Shown: positions 26,901-39,826 of the stretch, piece after piece
Position numbering within the stretch: the stretch's first letter is position 1
How the letters are laid out: each line of letters starts with the position of its first letter
Origin: Archivesica marissinica
Lineage: Eukaryota > Mollusca > Bivalvia > Venerida > Vesicomyidae
NCBI GenBank assembly: GCA_014843695.1
Contig: CM026386.1
Span: 86,791,111-86,855,110, forward strand
Length of the DNA stretch: 64,000 bases
Reading direction: 5' to 3'
Notes under the pieces: generated by a model
What the model saw: only the letters and a program-made list of their open reading frames with translations
Told to the model about the DNA's origin: nothing
Databases searched by the model: none
Position numbers and translations under genes: made by a program

Positions 26901-28035
26901 CACTAGGAATTGTACACTAGTTTATCTTGTATACTAGGAAGTGTACATTAGGTTATCTGCTACACTATGAATTGTATACTAGGTTATCGGCTACACTAAG
27001 AAGTGTACACTAGGTTATCTGCCACACTAGGAATTGTACATTCGGTTATCTGCCACACTAGGAATTGTACACTAGATATTCTGCTACACTAGGAAGTGTA
27101 TTCTAGGTTATCTGCTACACTAGGTTATCTGCTACACTAGGAATTGTACACTAGGTTATCTGCTACACTAGGAATTGTACATTAGGTTATCTGCTACACT
27201 AGGTTATGCGCTAAACTAGGAATTGTACACTAAGTTATCTGATACACTAGGAATTTTACACTAGGTTATCTTGTATACTATGAATTGTACATTAGGTTAT
27301 CTGCTACACTAGGAATTGTACATTAGGTTATCTGCTACACTAGGAATTGTACACTATGTTATCTGCTACACTAGGAGGTGTACACTAGGTTATATGCTAC
27401 ACTAGGAATAGTACACTATGTCATCTGCTACACAAGGAATTGTATACTAGTTTATCTTCTACACTCGGAATTGTACATTAGGTTATCTGCTACACTAGGT
27501 TATCTGCTACACTAGGTTATCTGCTACACTAGGGCGTGTACACTAGGTTATCTGCTACACTAGGAATTGTACACTAGGCTATCTGCTACACTAGGAAGTG
27601 TACACTAGGAATTGTTCACTAGGTTATCTGCTATACTAGGAAGTGTACACTAGGTTATCTGCTACTCTAGGAATTGTACATTAGGTTATCTGTACAGTAA
27701 GAATTGTACATTAGGTTATCTTCTACACTAGGTATTGTACCTTATGTCATCTGCTACACTAGGAGGTGTACACTAGGTTATCTGCTACACTAGGAATTGT
27801 ACACTAGGTTATCTGCTACACTAGGAATTGTACACTAGGTCATCTGCTACACTAGGAATTGTACACTAGGTTATCTGCTACACTAGGTAGTGTACACTAG
27901 GTTATCTGCTACACTAGGGCGTTTACACTAGATATCTGCTACACTAGGAATTATACACTAGGTTATCTGTAACTGGATGTACATTAGTTATCTGCTACAT
28001 AGGAAGTGTACACTAGGTTATCTGCTACACTAGGA

Positions 28036-28138
28036 TTGTTGTTTTGTTGGGTTTGTTTTGTTGGTTTGGTTTTGTTGGTGTTGGTTTTGTTGGGTTTGGT
28101 TTTGTTGGTTTGGTTTTGTTGGGTTGTTTTGTTGGGTT
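28036..28138. repeat. G/T-only interruption of the satellite
   Basis: About 100 bp of gttttgttgg / tttggttttg repeats, almost free of A and C, replaces the satellite. Smaller pieces (ggttgttggttttgtat near 28175) follow. The satellite on both sides (about 27965-28640) shows many one-base losses compared with the rest of the array, so the region may be poorly polished. The 67-codon frame across it has no resemblance to a protein. Confidence 0.85.
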
Positions 28139-31100
28139 ACACTAGGTTATTGCTACCTAGGAAGTGTACACTAGGTTGTTGGTTTTGTATACTAGGAAGT
28201 GTACACTAGGTTATCTGCTACACTAGGTGGTGTACACTAGGTTATCTGCTACACTAGGAATTGTACACTAGGTTATCTCTACACTAGGTATTGTACCTTA
28301 TGTCATCTGCTACACTAGGAGGTGTACACTAGGTTTCTGCTACACTAGGAATTGTACACTAGGTTTCTGTTGGAATTGTCACTAGGTTATCTGCTACACT
28401 AGGAATTGTACACTAGGTTATCTGCTACACTAGGAGTGTACACTAGGTATCTGCTACACTAGGGGTTTACACTAGGTTATCTGCTACACTAGGAAGTGTA
28501 CACTAGGTTATCTGCTACACTAGGAAGTGTACACTAGGAATTGTTCACTAGGTTATCTGCTATACTAGGAAGTGTACACTAGGTTATCTGCTACACTAGG
28601 AATGTACACTAGGTTATCTGCTACACTAGGAATTGTACACTAGGAATTGTACAATAGGTTTACTGCTATACTAGGACGTGTACACTAGGTTATCTGCTAC
28701 ACTAGGAAGTATACACTAGGTTATCTGCTACACTAGGAAGTGTACACTAGGAATTGTTCACTAGGTTATCTGCTATACTAGGAAGTGTACACTAGGTTAT
28801 CTGCTACACTAGGAATCGTACACTAGGTTATCTGCTACACTAGGAATTGTACACTAGGAATTGTACAATAGGTTTACTGCTATACTAGGACGTGTACACT
28901 AGGTTATCTGCTACACTAGGAATTGTACACTAGGTTATCTGCTACACTAGGAATTGTACACTAGGAATTGTACACTAGGTTATCTGCTACACTAGGATGG
29001 GAACACTACGAATTGTTCACTAGTTTATCTTGTATACTAGGAATTGTACATTATGTTATCTGCTACACTATGAATTGTACACTAGGTTATCGGCTACACT
29101 AGGAAATGTACACTAGGTTATCTGCCACACTAGGAATTGTACATTCGGTTATCTGCCACACTAGGAATTGTACACTAGATTATCTGCTACACTAGGAAGT
29201 GTATTCTAGGTTATCTGCTACACTAGGTTATCTGCTACACTAGGAATTGTACACTAGGTTATCTGCTACACTAGGAATTGTACACTAAGTTATCTGCTAC
29301 ACTAGGAATTTTACACTAGGTTATCTTGTATACTAGGAATTGTACATTAGGTTATCTGCTACAGTAGGAATTGTATATTAGGTTATCTTCTACACTCGGA
29401 ATTGTACACTATGTTATCTGCTACACTAGGAATTGTACATTAGGTTATCTGATACACTAGGAAGTGTACACTAGGTTATCTGCTACACTAGGAATTGTAC
29501 ACTAGGTCATCTGCTACACTAGGAATTGTATATTAGTTTATCTTTATACTCGGAAATGTACATTAGGTTATCTGCTACACTAGGTTATCTGCTACACTAG
29601 GTTATCTGCTAAACTAGGGCGTGTACATTCTGTTATCTGCTACACAAGGAATTGTACATTAGGTTATCTGCTACACTTGGATAGTACATTATGTTATCTG
29701 CTACACTAGGAGGTGTACACTAGGTTATCTGCTACACTAGGAAGTGTACACTAGGTTATCTGCTACACTAGGAAGTGTACACTAGGAATTGTTCACTAGG
29801 TTATCTGCTATACTAGGAATTTTACACTAGGTTATCTGCTACAGTAGGAATTGTACATTAGGTTATCTGCTACACTAGGAATTGTACACTAAGGTATCTG
29901 CTACACTAGGATTTGTACATTAGGTTATCTGCTACAGCATGAATTGTACATTAGGTTATCTGCTACACTAGAAATTGTACACTAGGTTATCTGCTGCACT
30001 AGGAATTGTACAATAGGTTATCTGCCACACTAGGAAGTGTACACTAGGTTATCTGCTACACTAGGAATTGTACATTATGTTATCTGCTACACTAGGAATT
30101 GTACACTATGTTATCTGTTACACTAGAATTGTACATTATGTTATCTGCTACACTATGAAGTGTACACTAGGTTATCTGCTACTCTAGGAATTGTACACTA
30201 GGTTATCTGCTACACTAGGAAGTGTACACAAGGTTATCTTGTATACTAGGAATTATACATTAGGTTATCTGCTTCACTAGGAATTGTACATTAGGTTATC
30301 TGCTACAGTAGGAATTGTACATTAGGTTATCTTCTACACTCGTAATTGTACACTATGTTATCTGCTACACTAGGAAGTGTACACTAGGTTATCTGAAACA
30401 CTAGGAATTGTACACTAGGTTATCTGCTAAACTAGGAATTGTACACTAGGTCATCTGCTACACCAGGAATTGTATATTAGTTTATCTTCTAAACTCGGAA
30501 TTGTACATTAGGTTATCTGCTACACTAGGTTATCTGCTACACTAGGTTATCTGCTACACTAGGGCGTGTACACTATGTTATCTGCTACACAAGGAATTGT
30601 ACACTAGGAATTGTTCACTAGGTTATCTGCTATACTAGGAAGTGTACACTAGGTTATCTGCTACACTAGGAATTGTACACTAGGTCATCTGCTACACTAG
30701 GAATTGTATACTAGTTGATCTTCTACACTAGGTATTGTACCCTATGTCATCTGCTACACTAGGAGGTGTACACTATATTATCTGCTACACTAGGAAGTGT
30801 ACACTAGGTTATCTGCTAGACTAGGAATTGTATACTAGGTTATCTGATACACTAGGAATTGTACACTAGGTTATCTGCTACACTAGGATTTTACATTATG
30901 TTATCTGCTACAATAGGAGGTGTACACTAGTTTATCTGCTACACTAGGAAGTGTACACTCGGTTATCTGCTACATTAGGAATTGTATACTAGGTTATCTG
31001 CTACACTAGGTATTGTACACTAGATTATCTGCTACACTAGGGCGTTTACACTAGATATCTGCTACACTAGGAATTATACACTAGGTTATCTGCTACACTT

Positions 31101-34100
31101 GGATTGTATATTATGTTATCTGCTACACTAGGAAGTGTACACTAGGTTATCTGCTACACTAGGACGTGTACACTAGCAATTGTACATTAGGTTATCTGCT
31201 ACACTAGGAATTGTACATTAGCTTATCTGCTACACTTGGATTGTATATTATGTTATCTGCTACACTAGGAGGTGTACACTAGGTTATCTGCTACAATAGG
31301 AAGTGTACACTAGGTTATCTGCTACACTAGGAAATGTACACTAGGAATTGTTCACTAGGTTATCTGCTATTCTAGGAAGTGTAAACTAAGTTATCTGCTA
31401 CACTAGGAATTGTACACTATGTTATCTGCTACACTAGGAAGTGTACACTAGGTTATATGCTACACTAGGAATTGTACAATATGTCATCTGCTACTCAAGG
31501 AATTGTATAATAGGTTATCTGCTACACTAGGAATTGTACACTAGGTTATCTGCTACACTAGGAAGTGTACACTAGGAATTGTTCACTAGGTTATCTGCTA
31601 TACTAGGAAGTGTACACTAGGTTATCTGCTACACTAGGAATTGTACATTAGGTTATCTGCTACACTAGGAATTGTACACTAGGAAGTGTACACTAGGTTT
31701 ACTGCTATATTAGGAAGTGTACACTAGGTTATCTGCTACACTAGGAATTGTACACTTGGAATTGTACACTAGGTTATCTGCTAAACTAGGAAGGGAACAC
31801 TAGGAAGTGTTCACTAGGTTATCTGCTATACTAGGAATTGTACACTAGGTTATCTGCTACAGTAGGAATTGTACATTAGGTTATCCGTTGCACTAGGAAT
31901 TGTACACTAGGTTATCTTGTATACTAGGAATTGTACATTAGGTTATCTGCTACACTAGGAATTGTACACTAGGTTATCTGCTACATTAGGACGTGTACAC
32001 TAGCTTATCTGCCACACTAGGAATTGTACATTCGGTTATCTGCCACACTAGGAATTGTACACTAGGTTATCTGCTACACTAGGATTGTACATTATGTTAT
32101 CTGCTACACTAGGAATTGTACACTATGTTATCTGTTACACTAGGATGGTACATTATGTTATCTGCTACACTAGCAAGTGTACATTAGGTTATCTGCTACA
32201 CTAGGAAGTGTATACTAGGTTATCAGCTACACTAGGAATTTTACTCTAGGTTATCTGCTACACTAGTAATTGTACACTAGGTTATCTGCTACACTAGGAG
32301 GTGTACACTAGGTTATCTGCTACACTAGTAATTGTACACTAGGTTATCTGCTACACTAGGAATTGTACACTAAGTTATCTGCTACACTAGGAACTTTACT
32401 TTAGGTTATCTTGTATACTAGGAATTGTACATTAGGTTATCTGCCACACTAGGAATTGTACACTAGGTTATCTGCTACACTAGGATTGTACATTATGCTA
32501 TATGTTACACTAGGAATTGTACATTAGGTTATCTGCTACAGCATGAATTGTACACTAGGTTATCTGCTACACTAGGAATTGTACACTAGGTTATCTGCCA
32601 CACTAGGAATTGTACATTAAGTTATCTGCCACACTAGGAATTGTACACTAGGTTATCTGCTACACTAGGATTGTACATTATGTTATCTGTTACACTAGGA
32701 ATTGTACATTAGGTTATCTGCTACACTAGGAAGTGTATACTAGGTTATCTGCTACACTAGGTTATCTGCTACACTAGGAAGTGTACACTAGGTTATCTGC
32801 TACACTAGAAATTGTACACTAGGTTATCTGCTACACTAGGAATTGTACACTAGGTTATCTGCTACACTAGGAATTGTACACTAGGTTATCTGCTACACTA
32901 GGTTATGCACTAAACTAGGAATTGTACACTAGGTTATCTGCTACACTAGGAATTGTACACTAGGTCATCTGCTACACTAGGAATTGTTTACTAGTTTATC
33001 TTCTACACTCGGAATTGTACATTAGGTTATCTGCTACACTAGGTTATCTGCTACACTAGGTTATCTGCTACACTAGGGCGTGTACACTAGGCTATCTGCT
33101 ACACTAGGAATTGTATACTAGGTTATCTGCTACACTAGGAATTGTCCACTACATTATATGCTACACTAGGATGTGTACACTAGGAATCGTGCACTATGTT
33201 ATCTGCTACACTAGGAATTGTACACTAGGTTATCTGCTACACTAGGAATTGTACACTAGGAATTGTACACTAGGTTTACTGCTATACTAGCAAGTGTACA
33301 CTAGGTTATCTGCTACACTAGGAATTGTACACTAGGTTATCTGCTACACTAGGAATTGTACACTAGGTTATCTGCTACACTAGGTTATGCGTTAAACTAG
33401 GAATTGTACACTAAGTTATCTGCTTCACTAGGAATTGTACATTAGGTGATCTGCTACACTAGGAATTGTACATTAGATTATCTGCTACAGTAGGAATTGT
33501 ACATTAGGTTATCTGCTACACTAGGACTTGTACATTAGGTGATCTGCTACACTAGGAATTGTACATTAGGTTATCTGCTACAGTAGGAATTGTACATTAG
33601 ATTATCTGCTACACTAGGAATTGTACACTCTGTTATCTGCTACACTAGGAAGTGTACACTAGGTTATCTGATACACTAGGAATTGTACACTATGTCATCT
33701 GCTACACAAGGAATTGTATACTAGTTTATCTTCTACACTCGGAATTGTACATTAGGTTATCTGCTGCACTAGGTTATCTGCTAAACTAGGTTATCTGCTA
33801 CACTAGGGCGTGTACACTAGGTTATCTGCTACACAATGAATTGTACATTAGGTTATCTGCTACACTAGGAATTGTACATTAGGTGATCTGCTACACTAGG
33901 AATTGTACATTAGGTTATCTGCTACAGTAGGAATTGTACATTAGGTTATCTGCTACACTAGTAATTTTACACTCTGTTATCTGCTACACTAGGAAGTGTA
34001 CACTAGGTTATCTGATACACTAGGAATTGTACACTAGGTTATCTGCTACACTAGGAATTGTACACTATGTCATCTGCTACACAAAGAATTGTATACTAGT

Positions 34101-35337
34101 TTATCTTCTACACTCGGAATTGTACATTAGGTTATCTGCTGCACTAGGTTATCTGCTAAACTAGGTTATCTGCTACACTAGGGCGTGTACAATAGGTTAT
34201 CTGCTACACTATGAATTGTACATTAGGTTATCTGCTACACTAGGAATTGTACAATAGGTTATCTGCTACACTAGGAATTGTACACTAGGTTATCTGCTAC
34301 ACTAGGAATTGTACACTAGGTTATCTGCTACACAAGAAATTGTACACTAGGTTATCTGCTACACTAGGAATTGTACACTAGGTTATCTGCTAAACTAGGA
34401 GGTGTACACTAGGTTTACTGCTACACTAGGAATTGTACACTAGGTTTACTGCTACACTAGGAATTGTACACTATGTTATCTGGTACACTAGGAATTGTAC
34501 ACTAGGAATTGTACACTAGGTTATCTGCTACACTAGGAATTGTACACAAGGAATTGTACACTAGGTTATCTGCTACACTAGGAATTGTACACTAAGTTTA
34601 CTGCTACACTAGGAATTGTACACTAGGTTATCTGCTAGGAATTGTACACTAGGAATTGTACACTAGGTTATCTGTTACACTAGGAATTGTACACTAGGAA
34701 TTGTATACTAGGTTATCTGTTACACTAGAAATTGTACACTAGGTTATCTTGTATACTAGGAATTGTACATTAGGTTATCTGCTACACTAGGAATTGTACA
34801 TTAGGTTATCTGCTTCAGTAGGAATTGTACACTATTTTATCTGCTACACTAGGAAGTGTACACTAGGTTATCTGATACACTAGGAATTGTACACTATGTC
34901 ATCTTCTACACTAGGAATTGTATACTAGTTTATCTTCTACACTCGGAATTGTACATTAAGTTATCTGCTACACTAGGTTATCTGCTTCACTAGGTTATCT
35001 GCTACACTAGGGCGTGTACACTATGTTATCTGCTACACTAGGAATTGTATACTAGGTTATCTACTACACTAGGAATTGTACACTATGCTATCTGCTACAC
35101 TAGGAATTGTACACTATATTATCTGCTACACTAGGAATTGTACACTAGGTCATCTGCTACACTAGGAATTGTATACTAGTTTATCTTCTACACTCAGAAT
35201 TGTACATTAGGTTATCTGCTACACTAGGTTATCTGCTACACTATGTTATCTGCTACACTAGGGCGTGTACACTAGGTTATCTGCTACACTAGGTATTGTA
35301 CCTTATGTCATCTGCTACACTAGGAGGTGTACACTAG

Positions 35338-35995
35338 TGTTAGCGCAGAAATGCTTGGTTACGAGATCGCTCTGAGCGAATATTGTACTGGACGAATACG
35401 TTTACATTTCGCGCGAATCTCGAGCGATCTGATTGGAGCGCGCACCAGTGGATTTACTTCGGACATTTTGTGTTACAGTTGGGAACAATTTGTTTTCTAG
35501 TCTAAAAAAGGTTAATTTTCTAGTCAATTGGATGGATTTCATAATATTGGTATGTTGAAACGATTTATGAATGTTGTAATATTATGCACCTATGCTGTCC
35601 GTTCGTATGCAAGCTTTCTAGTGGTATTTTTCTTCGTGTAAAGATTGTTTACAAGTTGAATAGACCAGTTTATTTTAGGACGCTATTTGCAAATTTCATA
35701 GAGAGCTCCAAGTCTGCTTGGTCGTTGTTTTATATGGTCTTGGGAGATTATATAATTCAAGGATTACTGCTCTCTAATTATTGACAGTGTTAAATAACTC
35801 CATGTATGATTTATTGCAATAATATCGAAAACAGCAGACCATGATGCTAAATCCAAGGGACGTAATTTCCTGACGATTTACAGACAAATTGTGCAGAGTA
35901 TTTTCCCTTTGTATGAAATAATTTTGTTTACAAATTCAAGACTGGCATTGCATTGCAGTCCGATATATGTTCTATCCTTTAAGCTGATGTGCTTA
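35338..35995 (+). repeat. Pao copy 2 5' LTR (minimum extent)
   Basis: By eye it is identical to the 5' LTR of copy 1 over the comparable length, and different from its own 3' LTR at the same positions. Independent insertions would be expected to have each element's two LTRs resemble each other most, so this pattern points to duplication of a single insertion. Confidence 0.88.
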
Positions 35996-36644
35996 TATTA
36001 ATTAAACAAACGTAGATGTTTCCAGTGTTTTCACATGTGCTTTGCTCATGGTTCTGCGTTTGCTGTGTGTGTGATTATGTACTCGTAGACACATGTAAAG
36101 GTTTACCTATGTTGTGCCGGATTTGAACTGTAAGTGCGGTTGGTATAATATCGGTGCAACTGTCTTGTAGATAATGGGACAGTTGCCTTGGTGTTTCTTC
36201 AGCTGACTTGTAGAAGTAATTTAGTATTACTATTTTTTGATTGAAATAATTAGTTATTTTGGGTCATTGTTGAACTTTACAGTAAAGAATATAGAACAGT
36301 TCGTGTTTCGACAACTCTGGCATTGCATCCATTGTTTTAAGTATTTCTAGTAAATAACAATGTCTTCGCTGGACCTTTTGAACTTCACTGGGTTCGGATT
36401 GGCTGCACATATACTTGATATCAATTTATGTTTAGTTATTCTGAGCATTGGCCTTAGAGAGTTTTCTGATCATGAACTGATCTACTTTTTAGTGTGTTAC
36501 ACATGAACTATAATGGGCTCTTTGTCATTTTACAGTTCATCGTACCTACCCAAGGTCTCTGGAATTGAGGTAGACGAATAAACAACAAGAAACCATAAAA
36601 ATGGCGTGTCTTCTATTTCGTCCCAACTATTGCGTGCACATGAC

Positions 36645-37673
36645 ATGAACAATATGAGCCAGGAAGAAGATGAGCAACGCCATAGGTCAAGGACCGAAAA
36701 AGGACTCGAATACATGATGGATCGAAAAAAAGCTATACGGAAAAAACTTTTGAAAAAACTAAATTCACAGTCTGATCTTTTCGAGAAACTAATTAAAAGG
36801 GACAGTGACTTAATAACCGCAAAGGGAGAACACATTGTTTGGATGAGCAATTATGAAGAGTTCCTAGTGTCTCACAATGATATCCAACAACTAATGAGCC
36901 AGGAAGAAGAGGATGAGGATAATCTACAAATGGATTGGTATTTAGAGAAATTTGATCGTTTGAAGGAAAGCGCAGTGGCATTTATTTCCAACAAGACAAA
37001 AAGTGCCTGCGATTCCAAATCAGAGAAATCCTCCAAACACAGTACAAACTCTAGATCATCCAGAGCCAGCATTTTTTCAATGGCTCGTCTGAAAGAAAGC
37101 CAGAAAACGGCCGAACTACTGGCAAAAACAGAATGTCTTGTTGAGAAGCAAAAAATAGAAGAAGAAAAATTTAAACTGAAACAAAGGGAAGAAGCACACA
37201 GGCTTACGACAGAACTAAACATCACAAGCGCTAAGGAGAAGGTTATTGAAGCCCTGGAAAAGTCTATACTCGAGGATCAAATAGCGGAAGACGCATGGCC
37301 AGCCGAAAGCGAGCATCATAGTGTGCAGATGGAGCATTTAACCAAAGGGCTCTTAAATATTTCGAAAGAAATGAACAAGCCTAAGGCAGAGGTTCAAAGG
37401 TTTGGAGGAAACCCACTCGAATATGTCCGATTTGTTAGGCAATGTAACTCGCGTGTGTCTGCAAATACAGATTCGGATGACGAAAAATTGAACTTTCTCT
37501 TGCAGTTCACTTATGGAAAAGCCAATAAGATTGTTGCCGGGTACTCACACTTGCCAGCAGCCATAGGATTTCACGCCGCATTCGAAGAGTTTGAGGAGCG
37601 GTATGGTGATTCAGAGCTGATTGCATCAAGGCTGACGATCCAAAGGCTTTGGACGAGTTCGCTATATTCTTGA
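36645..37673 (+). pseudogene. gag: Pao copy 2 gag, N-terminal segment
   Basis: The architecture is that of copy 1: charged coiled-coil-like N-terminus, then DUF1759-type core. It differs from copy 1 by two amino-acid changes in the core (SDDEK for SDNEK and YGKAN for YGEAN). The first ATG in frame is at 36645. The same frameshift near 37633 cuts it before the ALDEFAIF continuation. Confidence 0.85.
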
Positions 37674-39112
37674 GAGAGTGCCAGTATGCGGTGGAAAGTG
37701 TAGATGCTGCAAGGATACTGGAGTATTCGGAAAACCTGCGGTCTGTCATACAGAAATTGCCGTTCTATCTTCACGACAAATGGAGAAATATAGTGTATGA
37801 ACATAAAGGCAGGGGCAAACCGGTTAAATTCGAAACACTTGCCTCATTTATTCGCAAGGAGGCCAGGAAGGCAGTTGATCCAATATATGGAAAGGAGGTA
37901 CTTCTAAGTAAACAACCCAAGAATGCAAGTTCAAACACGTCCAATCGACGAAACAACACAAGTAAAACTATGACTACTGTAGTTAAGAACTATCAAGGCC
38001 ACAGTGCATTATGTGTTTTCTGTAAAGGGCATCATTACTTAAGTGACTGTACAAACATACCATTAAATGCCTTAACGGACAGATATGATTTTCTGAAAAC
38101 AAACAGGTTGTGCGTTGGGTGTTTGAGGGCTGGACATGTAAAGGGAGAGTGTCGAAAGAAATTGCAATGTGCCAAATGTCAAAGGTTGCACCCTACTATT
38201 ATGCATGTGGATCCGCGAGAAACCAGAGGACCTCAAGCTCTTGGCAACCCTTATGAGAATGCTGCTGTAGCCAACCCAAATTCCTGTGCATCCCATACGG
38301 GGGCTGGGGCTGCGTTGCCCATCGTGCCAGTTAGGCTTAAGGCAAACTCGAGCGACAAGTACCTAGAAACCTACGCGTTCCTCGATTCTGGAAGTACTGC
38401 AACATTTTGTTCCGAACGAATCCTTGACATACTCGGTGTGGAGGGTAAGAAAACCAATATTAACATGATAACATTGGGTGACAGTAAGACTCAGGAATCA
38501 TATGAGATTAGGGGGCTAGAGATAAGCTCTCTAAGTGGTGACAATACAGTTGAGTTGCCACCAGTACATACACAACCAACCTTACCATTCTCCAAGACAG
38601 ATATTCCAAGTGAAAAAGATATTGCAAGTTGGCCACATCTACAAGGTATACAGCTACACAGGATTGATAGTGGTGTAGATCTGCTGATTGGTGTAAACGT
38701 GCCAAAGGCAATGGAGCCATGGGACATAATCCCAAGTGAAAGCAATGGTCCCTTTGCTATCAAGACCATATTCGGATGGGTGGTCAATGGTCCGTTAGAA
38801 GGAGACTGTTCCAGCCAGACCGTCAGATCTAAGTATATCAGGACAACTCTGGACGATCAGCTTAGGGAACATTTCAATAGAGATTTTTCAGAGTTGACAA
38901 TTAATGAAAAACTTGAACATTCCAGGGAAGATAAACAATTCATAGAATCTGTGACGCGATCAATCACAAAATACGATGGTCATTACACGGTGGACTTGCC
39001 ATTCAAGTCGGAAAACATAAACATGCCGAACAATCGCAATCAGGCGAAGCAAAGACTAACACTGATGTCGAAGCGCTTTGATAAAGATGCAATATTTCGC
39101 GAACCTACATAA
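37649..39112 (+). pseudogene. Pao copy 2 gag C-terminus and aspartic protease
   Basis: It carries the three zinc knuckles and the DSGS protease site of copy 1. One amino-acid change was seen (ANPNSC for ANPKSC near 38281), and one silent-looking change (ggtaag for ggtaaa near 38450). The terminal TAA and following frameshift are shared with copy 1. Confidence 0.88.
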
Positions 39113-39117
39113 AGTTT

Positions 39118-39420
39118 ATGGCAAACGTTATCGAAAAAGGGTACGCTCAGAGAGCGTCGCCGGACGACATTGCGGAAAGCGGAAAAGTTTGGTATCTACC
39201 GCATCACGGTGTGTTTCATCCAAAAAAGAATAAAATTAGGGTTGTGTTCGATTGCGCTGCGCGATATGGTGGAACCTCATTGAACGATCAATTATTACAA
39301 GGACCAAACCTTACGAGTTCACTGGTTGGCACTTTGACTAGGTTCAGACAAGAAACCGTCGCAGTAATGGGTGACATAGAAAGTATGTTCTACCAAGTAC
39401 GTTGTCGCCCAAAGATATGA
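39118..39420 (+). pseudogene. pol: Pao copy 2 reverse transcriptase, N-terminal part
   Basis: The protein is identical to the copy 1 segment: fingers and first palm strand with VMGDIESMFYQVR. It is broken at the same place by the same frameshift. Confidence 0.88.
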
Positions 39421-39824
39421 ACTTTCAAAGATTTCTATGGTGGAACAACGGTAACACGGGTACAGAGCCGGTCGAGTTTCAGATGAAGGTGCATTTGTTT
39501 GGGGCTACATCGTCCCCGAGCTGTGCAAGTTTTGCGTTACGGCAAACTACAGAAGACATGAAGGACCATTTTAACGATGTAGTGGTTGATACAGTCCTGC
39601 GGAACTTTTATGTAGATGACTGCCTTAAGTCGGTTGAGGGAGAGCAGACAGCTACGTCTTTGATCAAGGATCTGCAAGCCGTCCTGAAAGGTGGTGGTTT
39701 CCACATCACAAAGTGGGTTAGCAATAGTATGAAGGTGATGGCGTTCGTGCCCGCATCGGAAAGAGCGGCGGAAGTCAAAGACTTGGATCTAGACGCGGAC
39801 AACTGCCTGTCGAAAGAACTCTAG
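39402..39824 (+). pseudogene. pol: Pao copy 2 reverse transcriptase, catalytic YVDD part
   Basis: The protein is identical to copy 1, with YVDD at 39609-39620. It ends at the same TAG, followed by the same one-base shift into the RNase H/integrase frame. Confidence 0.9.
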
Positions 39825-39826
39825 GT

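Larger units (their letters stand above)
9603..35337. repeat. 31-bp two-module satellite array, about 25.7 kb
   Basis: The array has roughly 800 units. Each unit joins a 14-bp module A (ctaggaattgtaca and variants such as ctaggaagtgtaca, ctagggcgtgtaca, ctaggaggtgtaca) to a 17-bp module B (ctaggttatctgctaca, with ctatg, ctagt and gtcatc variants). Both modules start CTAGG and end TACA, so they look like diverged relatives. AB alternation dominates, but BB, BBB and AA runs recur. Variants are shared between distant blocks, giving higher-order repeats. No transcript-like frame of interest is present. Such arrays are typical of heterochromatin, but nothing here shows centromeric or subtelomeric position. 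Confidence 0.97.

Noticed and set aside
28006..28209. 67-codon frame rich in Leu, Val and Phe
   Set aside because: It is a translation of the G/T-only repeat and satellite. Hydrophobicity follows from T-rich codons.
9603..35337. CRISPR-like array of about 31-bp repeats
   Set aside because: There are no unique spacers. Repeats are contiguous and diverged, no cas genes are present, and the surroundings are eukaryotic retrotransposons and spliced exons. It is a satellite.
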